In this document: piece after piece, positions 52,341-62,372 of the stretch
Layout of the letters: each line of letters begins with the position of its first letter
How positions within the stretch are numbered: the stretch's first letter is position 1
NCBI GenBank assembly: GCA_020637395.1
Contig: JACJWA010000003.1
Coordinates: forward strand, 1 to 64,000
DNA from: Calditrichota bacterium
GTDB lineage: Bacteria > Electryoneota > RPQS01
Direction: 5' to 3'
Length of the DNA: 64,000 bases
The notes under the pieces: generated by a model
Told to the model about the DNA's origin: nothing
Databases searched by the model: none
Seen by the model: the letters and a program-made list of their open reading frames with translations, nothing else
Made by a program: the position numbers and the translations under genes

Positions 52341-53888
52341 ATGCTCGTCCCGTTCAAGAATGAACCCTTTACAAATTTCAATGATCCGGCGAATAAGGCC
52401 GCCTTTGAAGCTGCTCTGAAACTGGTTGAAAGCCGTTTCGGCGAGAAGATTCCGCTGATTGTCAATGGCGAAAAAATCTTCACCGACGACACCATCAAAT
52501 CCACCAATCCCGCGCAGCCGGATCAGGTGCTGGCTTATGTGTCCAAAGGCACCAAAGAGCTTGCGCTAAAGGCCATCGAAGGCGCGCACAAGACCTTCCA
52601 AACCTGGAAGAACTTTGACCCTGATGCCCGCGCGCGGATTCTGTTGCGTGCCGCCGCCATCCTGCGCCGCCGCAAACACGAATTCAGCGCAACGATGGTT
52701 CTGGAAATCGGCAAGAACTGGATGGAAGCAGACGGCGACACGGCCGAAGCGATTGACTTTCTCGAGTTTTATGGCCGCGAAATGATGCGCCTGAACGAGC
52801 GTCAGCCGGTGCTGGATTATAACGGCGAAGAGAACAATCTCTACTACATTCCGCTGGGCGTCGGCGCGGTGATTCCGCCTTGGAATTTCCCCGGTGCGAT
52901 TATGGCCGGTATGACCTCCGCGTCGCTCGTGACTGGCAACACGGTGGTCTTGAAGCCCGCGTCTATCACTCCTGTGATTGCCTACCGTTTCATGGAAATT
53001 CTGGAAGAAGCCGGATTGCCTGCGGGAATCGTGAACTATCTGCCAGGGCCGGGCGGCGCGATTGGTGATACGATGGTGGATCACAAGCTCACGCGCTTCA
53101 TCGCGTTCACGGGTTCCATGGAAGTCGGTCAGAGAATTTTCCAGCGCGCCTCGGTGGTGCATCCGGGACAACTTTGGCTCAAGCGCACGGTGCTTGAGAT
53201 GGGCGGCAAGGATGCGATTCTGGTGGACGACGACGCCGATCTCGAGTTTGCGGCTGAGCAGATTGTCACTGCGGCCTTTGGTTTCCAGGGGCAGAAGTGC
53301 AGCGCCTGCTCACGTTTGATTATTCACGAAAAAGTGTACGACAAATTGCTCGAGATGGTCGTTACGCGCGCAAAGCAAATCAAGTGCGGTCCGACGAAAG
53401 ATCTTGCCAACTGGCACGGCCCGGTCAGCGAAGAGGGTGCGTACAACAAGATTCTCGAATACATCGAAATCGGCAAGCAGGAAGGCCGGCTTGTGTTAGG
53501 CGGCGGCAAGGCGGGGTCACCGGGCTATTTCATTGAGCCGACCATCATCGCGGACGTGGCTCCCACCGCGCGCATCATGCAGGAAGAAATCTTCGGCCCG
53601 GTGCTCGCCGTGTGCAAGGTGAAGTCGTTCGAAGAGGGACTCGATGTCTTCAACAACACGCAGTTCGGTTTGACCGGCGGCTATTTTGGCAAGCGCCGCG
53701 AGCATCTTGAAAAAGTGCGCGTGCATGCGCATTGCGGAAATCTCTATCTCAATCGCAAGTGCACGGGTGCGCTCGTCGCCGTGCAGCCGTTCGGCGGCTT
53801 CAATCAGAGCGGCACGGACAGCAAGGCCGGTGGCCGCGACTATTTGCAGCTCTTCCTGCAAGGAAAGAGCGTGACAGAGAGATTCTAA
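52341..53888 (+). CDS. rocA: 1-pyrroline-5-carboxylate dehydrogenase (aldehyde dehydrogenase family)
   Basis: A 515-residue NAD-dependent dehydrogenase converting glutamate semialdehyde to glutamate in proline/arginine breakdown. Seen: PWNFPGAIMAGM, VLKPASITPVIAYRF, FTGSMEVGQRIF, the catalytic Glu in VLEMGGKDAILV and the catalytic Cys in GFQGQKCSACSRLI, EEIFGPVLAV, and GGFNQSGTDSKAGG near the end. Length equals that of RocA/PruA-type single-function enzymes. Proline dehydrogenase is not in the window. A perfect terminator follows. Confidence 0.93.
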   Translation: MLVPFKNEPFTNFNDPANKAAFEAALKLVESRFGEKIPLIVNGEKIFTDDTIKSTNPAQPDQVLAYVSKGTKELALKAIEGAHKTFQTWKNFDPDARARILLRAAAILRRRKHEFSATMVLEIGKNWMEADGDTAEAIDFLEFYGREMMRLNERQPVLDYNGEENNLYYIPLGVGAVIPPWNFPGAIMAGMTSASLVTGNTVVLKPASITPVIAYRFMEILEEAGLPAGIVNYLPGPGGAIGDTMVDHKLTRFIAFTGSMEVGQRIFQRASVVHPGQLWLKRTVLEMGGKDAILVDDDADLEFAAEQIVTAAFGFQGQKCSACSRLIIHEKVYDKLLEMVVTRAKQIKCGPTKDLANWHGPVSEEGAYNKILEYIEIGKQEGRLVLGGGKAGSPGYFIEPTIIADVAPTARIMQEEIFGPVLAVCKVKSFEEGLDVFNNTQFGLTGGYFGKRREHLEKVRVHAHCGNLYLNRKCTGALVAVQPFGGFNQSGTDSKAGGRDYLQLFLQGKSVTERF

Positions 53889-53908
53889 GCGAGTTCTCGT
53901 CCTAAATG

Positions 53909-53940
53909 CAAGAAGCCCCGCCAATCGGCGGGGCTTCTTG
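53909..53940. terminator. Bidirectional terminator after rocA
   Basis: Perfect 14-bp stem CAAGAAGCCCCGCC/GGCGGGGCTTCTTG with a 4-base loop. It serves both rocA and the convergent minus-strand gene 12 bp away. Confidence 0.9.
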
Positions 53941-53951
53941 TTGAGCTTCAA

Positions 53952-54452
53952 TCACTCGTGTTCTATCTGCTTCAGCTTCTCCGGCTTGTCTTGCCGGGGA
54001 ATACACTTCTCTTTCACGACCGTCCAGTCCGTCACATCAAACTCCGCAGTTTCAGATTTCAGCACAAACACATTGCTGACAATCTGCCGGTCCGGAAGAC
54101 AGACCCGCAAGTAGTAGCGCGGCGGATCTGTGATGTATCCTACCGTCGTGAACAGCGGGTCGGACAAAAATTGTCCGGGCTTCCCGCCGATGTCCGCACT
54201 GTTGATCGAAAACGAACTCCAATTGGCCATGCCGCCCTTATCACCGACTGGAGGCAACGGGTCTTCCGCATCCGGGCCATCCGAATCCACATCCCAGTAG
54301 ATGAAAATGTCCGTCCCGTCCGGAAGCGGCGTGCCCTTGTTCAGACCCTCGTCCGTCAATACTCCCGACTCGAGGTAGAACCCTGCCAAAGGCGGCAGCC
54401 CTTGGGCAAATCCAATCATTGACGTCAACAACATCGCGATAAGCAGTCTCAC
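53952..54452 (-). CDS. Secreted protein of unknown function
   Basis: A 166-residue product with a signal peptide (MRLLIAMLLTSMIGFAQG). The mature part has acidic, Asp-rich patches (DVDSDGPDAEDPLPP) and one Cys pair; no family is recognised. The GTG start has AAGGAG seven bases upstream. It stands alone, convergent with rocA. It could be a small periplasmic or outer-surface protein. Confidence 0.75.
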   Translation of the reverse strand: MRLLIAMLLTSMIGFAQGLPPLAGFYLESGVLTDEGLNKGTPLPDGTDIFIYWDVDSDGPDAEDPLPPVGDKGGMANWSSFSINSADIGGKPGQFLSDPLFTTVGYITDPPRYYLRVCLPDRQIVSNVFVLKSETAEFDVTDWTVVKEKCIPRQDKPEKLKQIEHE

Positions 54453-54828
54453 GCTACACTCCTTGGTTCATATCTGCAGGTTAACTCAATATACGAATCC
54501 GCCGCCCATTCCTCAAACTCGCGGTTGGGAAAAATTGTTCGCACGAGAGGCACCTCCGCCCCAGTGTCGTTGACTGGAAACCCGCACCAGTGTCCACGCA
54601 GTCAGGTATCTATTAATTATTCTCTTACGCATTCACTGTTCGGATCAAGCAGCATCATATGAGATTCGGAATCTAACTTGAAATGCGTGATTTTCCCTCG
54701 TGTTGTGCTTATATTCTAAAGCTAAACTGGCAATTTGTCTTGCCATAAGATTTTATGTAACAAGCACCTAAGTCGAAGGGGACTCGGACACCTACTCCGT
54801 CCCCGTCAAATCACCTCATGAGGAGAGC
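54453..54828. other. Intergenic region, upstream of the large secreted protein
   Basis: About 375 bases, AT-rich in its second half. A TATATT (54710-54715) could be a -10 box for the plus-strand gene, but I find no matching -35 at proper spacing. Nothing else is seen. Confidence 0.45.
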
Positions 54829-57807
54829 ATGAACATGATGAAAAACAGATGGTTGTGGACTGGTATCTTCGTCTGCGCCTGTATCGCTGCGGCAGTGGCC
54901 GTGCGTCCAAGCGTGAACAAGGCTACCGCAGTGGACATCGAAAAGACCCCCGGTCTCACGGTGCCCGTTCTGAATGAAACTGCTTCACCGGCCGCGACGC
55001 TGCACAAGTCGAGCACCGGCACGAGCACGAAGACCTTTGAGCGCCGTGCCCTGACGCCGCTGGATGAGGCACTCATGTCGCCCGCCATTCGCACCGCTTC
55101 CGAAGCGGAGAAGCTTGCCTCCATGGAGGCTCGTGCTTCTGATTCCCGCCGCCCGCATACTCCGTCCCTCGATCAGGGCTCGGATAACTGCACTGGCGTG
55201 CCCGACTTGGGCTCTGCTCTGGGCGTGGCCGTGGCGACTGGCACGACCGTCGGCGCGACCAACGACCTGGATACCACCGGTTTCGTGAACTTCGCGTGCT
55301 GGCAAGGTGACTTCTTCACGCAGTCCACGCTCGGACCTGACGTCTACTACAAGTGGACGGCTCCGGCCACCGGCGACTATACCTTCTCACTCTGCGAAGG
55401 CAGCGCCAGCGGCAACCAGTACGACACCGGAATCACCCTCTGGAACTTCACCTGCCCGACCGAACCCGCACCGACCGATCTGATCTGTGGTAACGACGAC
55501 GGCGGCGTGTGTGTCAATAACTTCGGCTCCGAGCTGACTTGCATTCCGTTGACCTCCGGCCAGCAGATCCTGATCGTGATTGACGGCTATGGCACCGACT
55601 CCGGTCCCTATAGCCTCGACATCACCGCGTGCTCGGCGTGCGAACTCGTTTGCCCGGCCAACGGCACGCCCGAAGGCGAACCGCTTTGCGGACCGAACTA
55701 CGACGACGTCTATAACGGCGGCTGCAACAGCTCGCCCACCGCGTTTCAGACTGTTTTTTGCGGCGACACGATTTGCGCCACCTCTGGTACCTTCCTGTTT
55801 GACACATCCGGCTTCCGTGACACCGATTGGTTCCAAATATTGTTGCCGGACACCATGCGCCTGACGTGGTACATGGTTTCGGAATTCCCGCTCGTGAGTT
55901 ATCTCCTCTTGCCTGGCCCTGCCGGATTCCTGTGTGATAGCTTCAGCGTTGGCGGCGGACCGTTCAATGTTGCGGCGTGCGAAACTCTCTCCGTCTCCGG
56001 CTGCCTCGAACCGGGTGTATACTGGCTCTTCTTTGCTCCGCAGCCTGGCTTTGACGTGGAGTGCGGCGCGGACTATCAGACCTGGTACACCTGCGAGCCT
56101 TGCGTGATTGACACGACCTGCGAAGTCGCGGGAACCGTTACGGTGGACTGCGAACTCGGTACGTCTTTCAGCGGCAGCACCGTCGGTGCGACCAATGACT
56201 GCTGGATCGTCGGCGCGCCGAACCAGTCCGACTCTCTGAGCCCGGATCAGATCTGGGAAATCATCATTCCGACCGACGGCCTCTATTCCTTCTCGATGTG
56301 CACGACGTCGCCCGTGTGGGATTCCTACATCTTCCTGACCACGGAATGCTGCGGCGGAACGATTGTTGAGCAGGACGACGACGGATGCGGCGCCGTGGGT
56401 GAAACCTCGGCTATCCCGTGTACGCAGCTTACGGCCGGTACCTACTACCTTGTCGTCGAAGGCTGGGAAGAGACCGCCGTGGGCGACTACACAGTCGAAG
56501 TGATCTGCTGCCCGCCGTGTATCGTCACGTGCGTGGACAACGAAGCCGAAGTCGAATGCACCGACTTCTTTGACGGTACTAATGACGGTTGCAACATGGA
56601 CGTCCCGTCGTTTGAGCCGGTTTCCTGCGGCCAGACCAAGTGCGGCACCTCCGGTACCTACGTCATCAACGACACGACCAATGGCCGTGACCTCGATTGG
56701 TACGTCATCACCGTGAACGACACGACCCGCATCACCGTCACCGCAACCGCGGAATTCGGTAACAACATCTGGATTCTGTCGTCCAACTGCGCGGCGCCGA
56801 TCACGCTCGGCTTCAGCAATGCCGATCCGTGCTCCGTCAACACGACCAATGCCTGTGTCGAAGCTGGTACCTATTACATCGTGATTGGTCCGGACGCCTT
56901 CGAAGGCTATGCTTGCGGTTCGCGCTATCAGTTCTCGGTGGCGTGCGAAGCTTGCGAAATCCTCGAAGCCGCTCCGCGTGAGTGCCTCGATGAGTACAAT
57001 CTCGACGGCATCGCCATGGACCAGGTCGGTATCTACGGCACGGTCGGCGTAATCTCGGACATCAACACCAACGGTTTGGGCACCTACCGCAAGTGGGAAC
57101 GCTTCACCGTGACCGATTCGATCTGCAAGGTCGAGTGGTGGTCCATTCACTTGGGCTTCAGCGGCGGCTTCATTCCGTGCGACAACGAAGACCCGATGGG
57201 CTTCCGTGTGCGTATCTACCCGGACAGCGCCGGACGTCCGAGCTCGGTGGCGACCTGCGACTATACCACGTCGCTCTTCCGCACCGCGACCGGCTTCCAG
57301 TGGAACATCACGGGCGTCGGATTGACCAACGTGTACTACTACTCGTTTGATCTGCCGACTTGTTGCTTCCTGGCCAACGGCTGGATTTCGATTGAGAGCA
57401 ACTCGATTGCGACTCCGAACTGTCTCCACTACTGGAACGTGGGTGACGGCACGGACAACAACCAGCACTGGGCGCAGACCAACACCAATCCACTGGCCTC
57501 GGGTGCGCAGGACCTTGCCTTCTGCTTGGCCACCAACCCGCCGCCGTGCAATCCGGTCACGGACCTGACCATCTACCTTGCGCCAGGCAACGGAGGAGCC
57601 AAGCTCTTCTTCAATGCCCCGCAAGACGCCGTGTACAAGATCTACAGCACCACCAATCCGAATGCCGACGGCGATCCGGATGGCGGCTCTGATGCGGACT
57701 ACACGGTCGAAGCGACGGTCTTCTTTGCGGCTGGTGCTCATGAGTGGACTGCTCCGGTCGGCTTCGCGAACTACAAGACCTTTGTAGTCACGGCCAACTG
57801 TAACTAA
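54829..57807 (+). CDS. Large Cys-rich secreted protein with repeated PPC-like beta domains
   Basis: A 992-residue exported protein; GAGGAG precedes the ATG. After a signal peptide/anchor (WLWTGIFVCACIAAAVAV) and a low-complexity stretch come at least four related units. Each ends in a pattern like 'TGDYTFSLCEGS', 'GLYSFSMCTTS' or 'AGTYYIVIGPDAF', as in bacterial pre-peptidase C-terminal (PPC) domains, with many paired cysteines (CNN, CCGG, CGDTIC). A last part (~690-880) differs and a fibronectin-like end follows. No type IX sorting tail is found. Its closest relative in the window is the protein at 59151, which shares the 'DGLYSF...YVVIEGYG' unit. Probably a surface or extracellular structural protein. 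Confidence 0.8.
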   Translation: MNMMKNRWLWTGIFVCACIAAAVAVRPSVNKATAVDIEKTPGLTVPVLNETASPAATLHKSSTGTSTKTFERRALTPLDEALMSPAIRTASEAEKLASMEARASDSRRPHTPSLDQGSDNCTGVPDLGSALGVAVATGTTVGATNDLDTTGFVNFACWQGDFFTQSTLGPDVYYKWTAPATGDYTFSLCEGSASGNQYDTGITLWNFTCPTEPAPTDLICGNDDGGVCVNNFGSELTCIPLTSGQQILIVIDGYGTDSGPYSLDITACSACELVCPANGTPEGEPLCGPNYDDVYNGGCNSSPTAFQTVFCGDTICATSGTFLFDTSGFRDTDWFQILLPDTMRLTWYMVSEFPLVSYLLLPGPAGFLCDSFSVGGGPFNVAACETLSVSGCLEPGVYWLFFAPQPGFDVECGADYQTWYTCEPCVIDTTCEVAGTVTVDCELGTSFSGSTVGATNDCWIVGAPNQSDSLSPDQIWEIIIPTDGLYSFSMCTTSPVWDSYIFLTTECCGGTIVEQDDDGCGAVGETSAIPCTQLTAGTYYLVVEGWEETAVGDYTVEVICCPPCIVTCVDNEAEVECTDFFDGTNDGCNMDVPSFEPVSCGQTKCGTSGTYVINDTTNGRDLDWYVITVNDTTRITVTATAEFGNNIWILSSNCAAPITLGFSNADPCSVNTTNACVEAGTYYIVIGPDAFEGYACGSRYQFSVACEACEILEAAPRECLDEYNLDGIAMDQVGIYGTVGVISDINTNGLGTYRKWERFTVTDSICKVEWWSIHLGFSGGFIPCDNEDPMGFRVRIYPDSAGRPSSVATCDYTTSLFRTATGFQWNITGVGLTNVYYYSFDLPTCCFLANGWISIESNSIATPNCLHYWNVGDGTDNNQHWAQTNTNPLASGAQDLAFCLATNPPPCNPVTDLTIYLAPGNGGAKLFFNAPQDAVYKIYSTTNPNADGDPDGGSDADYTVEATVFFAAGAHEWTAPVGFANYKTFVVTANCN

Positions 57808-57830
57808 TCCCTGACTTCAAGTCAGTCGAA

Positions 57831-57860
57831 AAGCGGGGCGCCCATGTGGGCGCCCCGCTT
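57831..57860 (+). terminator. Terminator after the Cys-rich secreted protein
   Basis: Perfect 13-bp stem AAGCGGGGCGCCC/GGGCGCCCCGCTT with loop ATGT, followed by GCTTTGCTTG. It lies between convergent genes. Confidence 0.85.
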
Positions 57861-57888
57861 GCTTTGCTTGCAAAGTGTTCTTTGTCCG

Positions 57889-59040
57889 CTACTGGAAGAT
57901 TGTTACGTCGCGTGCTTCCAAAAGCGGAATCCAATAAAATCTTGAACTGTCCGACAACGGATTGCTCTGCGCATTCACAAAGTCTCCATCATTCAGACCA
58001 TCATTGCGATAGAGCGGTTCAAGATTCGCGATCTGATTATTCTGAAGATAGAGATATCTGATCTCCGACATCCCCGATAGAGCGGCAATGTCGTGAACCT
58101 GATTGTCCGCGATACTCAGTATCGTGAGGTTCGCCAGTCCGCCGAGCGACGAAACATTTGAAAGCTCATTATCGCCTACCGACAGATACGTCAGATTCGT
58201 AAGCTGACTCAGCGGTTCAACGCTCGTCAGTGAGCATTGGGACAAGTCCAAAGTTGTCAGCCCCGTCAGATAGCGCAGCGGCTCCGCGCTCGAAATGTCA
58301 CATTGCCAGGCTGAAAGATATTCCAGATAGATTGCCTGACTCAGCACACTCAGCGACGTCACTTGTGTCGCATGTATGTCCAACTCGCGAAGATTGGGAG
58401 TCCGCGACAAAGGCGCAAGGTCCGAGACACCTGTTCTCGCGACGGAGAGATACTCAAGCTGCGGCAAGTCCCGCACAAACTCGATGTCGTCTATCTCACT
58501 GTCGTCAAGGTTAAGCCCCAGAAGTTCCTGGCAGTCGCGCAACGGCTCTCCACTCGTGACTCCGTTCCCCGCCGCATCGAGATAGGCGAGCTGACCGTGA
58601 CCTGAAAGCGGCGTGAGGTCGGGAGCCTCATTGTACGAGATCGAAAGCTCTTTCAAACCGGACAGCGGCACAAAGGCGTCCCACGATTCAATCTGATTGT
58701 AGTCCAGATAGATCGTGTCCAATTCAAACATCGAAGCGAGCGGCGTGATATCTTGGATCAGATTGATGCGAAGATTCAGAAAGTCCAGGGAGCGAAGTGC
58801 TTCGATGCCTTCCAAACTCACAATTGCTTTGCCCTGTGCGGTTAGTCTTCTTAGCCCCTCCACATCCCCAACGGTGAGCTCTCCGTCCGGCTTCAAGACC
58901 GCCGCGCGAATTGCTCCTTCAAGGTTCGAATCCGCAATCATCACCGGCTGCTCCAGTCTGCCAAATCCGCTGTCCTTCTCCCGGTCGCAGCCCGCAAGCA
59001 AAAGGGAAACCAGCAACGTGCCCCAAATCATGCTCTTCAT
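57889..59040 (-). CDS. Leucine-rich repeat lipoprotein
   Basis: A 383-residue lipoprotein: signal and lipobox MIWGTLLVSLLLAGC, then about 12 leucine-rich repeats of the short internalin-like form 'L..L..L.L..N.I.D(I/L).PL..' (for example LTNLTYLSVGDNELSNVSSL and LANLTILSIADNQVHD). GGAGG lies 4-5 nt before the ATG. Such proteins bind other proteins at the cell surface. The C-terminus is a capping stretch (SRFYWIPLLEARDVTIF). Confidence 0.88.
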   Translation of the reverse strand: MKSMIWGTLLVSLLLAGCDREKDSGFGRLEQPVMIADSNLEGAIRAAVLKPDGELTVGDVEGLRRLTAQGKAIVSLEGIEALRSLDFLNLRINLIQDITPLASMFELDTIYLDYNQIESWDAFVPLSGLKELSISYNEAPDLTPLSGHGQLAYLDAAGNGVTSGEPLRDCQELLGLNLDDSEIDDIEFVRDLPQLEYLSVARTGVSDLAPLSRTPNLRELDIHATQVTSLSVLSQAIYLEYLSAWQCDISSAEPLRYLTGLTTLDLSQCSLTSVEPLSQLTNLTYLSVGDNELSNVSSLGGLANLTILSIADNQVHDIAALSGMSEIRYLYLQNNQIANLEPLYRNDGLNDGDFVNAQSNPLSDSSRFYWIPLLEARDVTIFQ

Positions 59041-59097
59041 GTTTCCTCCGGTGGGTTGTCCCTGACAATGTACAATCGGAAATGAGGAAAGTCAAAA

Positions 59098-59124
59098 CCC
59101 CCGGCGGGGAGCAGCCGCCGGGGG
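59098..59124 (-). terminator. Terminator of the type IX-sorted protein gene
   Basis: 10-bp stem CCCCCGGCGG/CCGCCGGGGG with a 7-base loop. GTTTTGACTTT follows on the minus strand and TCTTTTG on the plus strand. Confidence 0.8.
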
Positions 59125-59150
59125 TCTTTTGTGAGAACGATCGGTTGCTC

Positions 59151-61388
59151 TTACTTGAGCAGCATCATCTTCTTCATGTCCGTGAAGTTCTTCGTCTCAA
59201 GCCTGTAGAAGTACATACCACTCGGCAGACTCGACGCATCGAAGTTCACTGTGTAGCGGCCCGCATTCTGCGCGCCATTCACCAGCGTCGCAACCTGACG
59301 ACCCAGCAGGTCAAAGACCGCCAGATTCACGTTTGTTGCGTCCGCAAGATCATAGCTGATCTGCGTGCTCGGGTTGAACGGGTTCGGGAAGTTCTGATGC
59401 AGCGCGAATTCGCTCACAACTGAGGAATGCGGCTCCACCAGACTCTCGACTTCGCCGACGGTCATACGATTGCCGTCAATATCTATCGCCACCAGATTGT
59501 AGCGATACGTAACTCCCGGCTCGACGTCGGAATCCACGAACTGATAGAAATGCTGACTCGGGCTCGTGCCCGCGGCGTCCACACGAGCGCCAGCGCGCTG
59601 CCAGGCTGTTCCGTTCCAGCGATTCACTTCGAACATGTCGTTGTCCGTCTCGCTGGCCGTCGTCCACGACAGCACCACGCGGCCATCCGCACCATTCGCC
59701 GTGAAGGACATCAGCTCAACCGGCAACTGGAAGTCTTCCAGAATGTAATCTTCCGTTTCGCCCAACACTTCATCCACAAACGTGAGCGCCGTGATGCAGT
59801 CAATCAGCTCGCCTTCGCGCGACGGAACCTGACCACCGCACGACGTCAAGCGGAAACGGAAACGACCATCGTAACGACCGATATCCAGAATGCCCGGATC
59901 CGGGAAGCAGAATCTCTCGGTCAAAGTCGCGTTCGGACCAGACGGGAACACCGGCTCACCTTCAATCAAGCACTCGTCAATCACAACCGTGTCATCATTG
60001 TTGACCGGTTCGTAGATGTCGTCAAAATCGCAGTCGAGGTTTCCGTCTTTCCAGCCCCACACGAACAGAGGCGTGCCTTGAACATAGGCAGGACCCGTTG
60101 AAATCGTCACGTCCACGCACACATAGTCCCCCGGCATCCAGGCGCCGTTCGGACGATTCGTGGGCACGAATTCGATTCCATCATCGCAATCATCGAAGTT
60201 CACGACGTGCGGGAACAGCTCATGCGACACGCATTCGCCCAGCCAGGCCACCTGATCTTCCGGTGCAAACACCGCGTTGGCTGGACCACCGCTCTCCGGC
60301 GTGTTCGTCGGATAGCACGGCTCCTGCCCGTCGGTGAACGGAGGCAAATCGCCTAAGTCATAGCCCACCGGTTCCGGCGGAAGCTGACCACAAGTCATAT
60401 ACACAACCAGCTTCGATGACCACACCTCTGTTGCCCAGGCGCACTGATCCGACATCGCGTCTATGTCCAAGAAGACGCCCACAACGCCCTGTTGAAGCGC
60501 TTCCGGTGCCACAAAGAAACGTGTCTCGGACACCGAGAGATTCGAACCCGGAGTCGTGTACGGATTCAAAATGCCCGCCGGATTGTCATTGATGAACACT
60601 TCGTCGAACTGGCAGTACGACGCTTCGCTCGCAGGACCGTACTCGTCGCAGAAATCGTTCTCATACGCGCAGATCACGACATACGCTGAGTCAATCGTGT
60701 AATCTTCGCACTCGAAGTTCGAGAAGTCAATGTAGTGCGACCAGCCGAAGTCCTGGTTGTACCAATTGTAGAACCCAAAACCGACTTGATTGCGGTCCGG
60801 ATTCGCGGAAATGTCCTGGCAAGGTGTGCCTTCCGTCACCCATGGTCCGAAATAGTTCGGTTCGCTGGACTCTGCGTCCACGGTTTCCACGTAGATGGCC
60901 TGATTGCCTTCATACGAGAAACCTTCCTGGAACGGCACAGACAGGCACGGGGCCTCACAGGAGGTGATACTAAGCACGAAGTCTCCGTACCCTTCGATCA
61001 CCACGTAGTACGTGCCTTCTTCAAGCCACATGCAACGGATGCGATCGTAGTTCTCCACAAGGCCGCGCGGAAAGAGTTGGTCTCCGTCGCAGCAGCCGGT
61101 AAGGATGTAGATATACCCGTCATCATCAAGCTCCTCCAGATCGAATGTGTAGAGGCCGTCCTCATTCACAAACAATTGAAGGATGAACTCATCCGTAGGC
61201 CGGCGCCCGCAATTGCCTTCGGTGTCATCAATGGCGATATCAATCGTCGCGCCATTGCTTGTCGAAATTGAAGTCTCTTCATCAGCCGAACAGTCATCCA
61301 GTCGGCCGGGACTTCCTCGGTCCCCTGCCATCGCCACGCTCGCTGTCGCCAGCGCCGCGACCATAAACATACTGTACAAGATCTTCAC
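59151..61388 (-). CDS. Large secreted protein with type IX C-terminal sorting domain
   Basis: A 745-residue exported protein starting with GTG behind GGAGGAG. Signal peptide MKILYSMFMVAALATASVAMAG; a PPC-like unit (LYTFDLEELDDDGYIYIL ... TYYVVIEGYGDFVLSI) near 95-150; a Cys-rich middle; a fibronectin-like segment (LPVELMSFTANGADGRVVLSW) near 555-650; and a sorting domain with FALHQNFPNPFNPSTQISYD and a terminal SGMYFYRLET...MLLK. This is the usual build of type IX secretion cargo in FCB bacteria. Function of the core is unknown. Confidence 0.9.
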   Translation of the reverse strand: MKILYSMFMVAALATASVAMAGDRGSPGRLDDCSADEETSISTSNGATIDIAIDDTEGNCGRRPTDEFILQLFVNEDGLYTFDLEELDDDGYIYILTGCCDGDQLFPRGLVENYDRIRCMWLEEGTYYVVIEGYGDFVLSITSCEAPCLSVPFQEGFSYEGNQAIYVETVDAESSEPNYFGPWVTEGTPCQDISANPDRNQVGFGFYNWYNQDFGWSHYIDFSNFECEDYTIDSAYVVICAYENDFCDEYGPASEASYCQFDEVFINDNPAGILNPYTTPGSNLSVSETRFFVAPEALQQGVVGVFLDIDAMSDQCAWATEVWSSKLVVYMTCGQLPPEPVGYDLGDLPPFTDGQEPCYPTNTPESGGPANAVFAPEDQVAWLGECVSHELFPHVVNFDDCDDGIEFVPTNRPNGAWMPGDYVCVDVTISTGPAYVQGTPLFVWGWKDGNLDCDFDDIYEPVNNDDTVVIDECLIEGEPVFPSGPNATLTERFCFPDPGILDIGRYDGRFRFRLTSCGGQVPSREGELIDCITALTFVDEVLGETEDYILEDFQLPVELMSFTANGADGRVVLSWTTASETDNDMFEVNRWNGTAWQRAGARVDAAGTSPSQHFYQFVDSDVEPGVTYRYNLVAIDIDGNRMTVGEVESLVEPHSSVVSEFALHQNFPNPFNPSTQISYDLADATNVNLAVFDLLGRQVATLVNGAQNAGRYTVNFDASSLPSGMYFYRLETKNFTDMKKMMLLK

Positions 61389-61769
61389 ATGCTCCTCCGA
61401 TCGTCTCCTATGTTCACGTTTCTATCTCTAATTGATTGCCTCTGGGAATTCAAACAGACCGGCAGAAACTACTTCTATACAACTCTTTGATTTTCAACAG
61501 TCAAAGAAGGAATCTGCGATTCACCTGAGACAATATTCAACTTAGCTCTGCAATACTGCTTCTGCAATCGAAACCTCAACTTACGTTGAAGTTGGAGGGT
61601 CGTTTCTCGTTTCCTACACCTTTGTTAATCTGACATTTGTGCTAAATATAGTAGCTATATCAGACAGCTGTTTCTTTGTGTAAGTTTATCAAACTTCACT
61701 TGTCTCTCCACACCCGCTGATCCGGCTTGACTATTGCCTTAACGATCAGTAAATTAGCGTTTCCCTCGC
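61389..61769. other. Intergenic region between the secreted-protein gene and tRNA-Phe
   Basis: About 380 AT-rich bases. It must hold the promoters of the secreted-protein gene (minus) and tRNA-Phe (plus). No clear consensus pair or other element is seen. Confidence 0.45.
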
Positions 61770-61842
<73 letters not shown>

Positions 61843-61846
61843 CCCG

Positions 61847-61877
61847 AATGCCTGGCTTCCTCTGGAGGCCGGGCATT
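61847..61877 (+). terminator. Terminator after tRNA-Phe
   Basis: 14-bp stem AATGCCTGGCTTCC/GGAGGCCGGGCATT with three G-T pairs or fewer and a 3-base loop, followed by GCATTTTGC. It begins 4 bp after the tRNA. Confidence 0.75.
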
Positions 61878-62317
61878 GCATTTTGCAAGCCCCTCCAGTT
61901 GTGCTGAACCCCGCACCGAAAGGATGACGCCTTCGTTGCGGGGTTCTTGCACAAACTCTCGACGGATATTCCGCAACGCCAAACCACTTCGGACGGTGCG
62001 ACTGAAATGTAGCCTCGCAACCCCCTAAAGTCAATTCAAAACATAGTCTTAAGATTATTCGAAAGTGGAATGTGGCGATTGCGCCGCATCTCTCGACCCG
62101 ATCTGTACTTCGGCCCTATCGGTGTTATACCCCGCTTCATAACAGCTTCATCTGATCCCTTCATGAATCTGCAAGCCCATCGCGACGCGCGCCTCTCAAG
62201 AATTTCTGCTCAGGGTCTGCAACCTGTGGCCGGTTGATGCTGTCTCATGTTGTAGATAACAGCCACGGCCATGCGCGATCTGACGCGGGACCCATGATCG
62301 CTTTGCCTGGCTAACAA
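61878..62317. other. Intergenic region between tRNA-Phe and a lipoprotein gene
   Basis: About 440 bases with no supported gene. Several overlapping short minus-strand frames run through the tRNA and give the familiar spurious tRNA-derived peptides. Confidence 0.6.
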
Positions 62318-62351
62318 GAAACCCCCGACTTTGACACCGGTCGGGGGTTTC
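62318..62351 (-). terminator. Terminator of the right-end lipoprotein gene
   Basis: Perfect 12-bp stem GAAACCCCCGAC/GTCGGGGGTTTC with a 10-base loop. On the minus strand it is followed by TTGTTAG and on the plus strand by GTTTTTC. Confidence 0.85.
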
Positions 62352-62372
62352 GTTTTTCTATGTCTTCCTGTC

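Noticed and set aside
55387..57741. A 784-codon open frame on the minus strand opposite the Cys-rich secreted protein
   Set aside because: Its translation is Arg/Val/Gly-rich low-complexity sequence with no signal or family features, while the plus strand has a ribosome site, signal peptide, repeats and terminator. It is a shadow of GC-biased codon use.
59427..61271. Long plus-strand frames opposite the type IX-sorted protein
   Set aside because: Same reason: no ribosome site, Arg/His-rich translations and a well-supported gene on the other strand.
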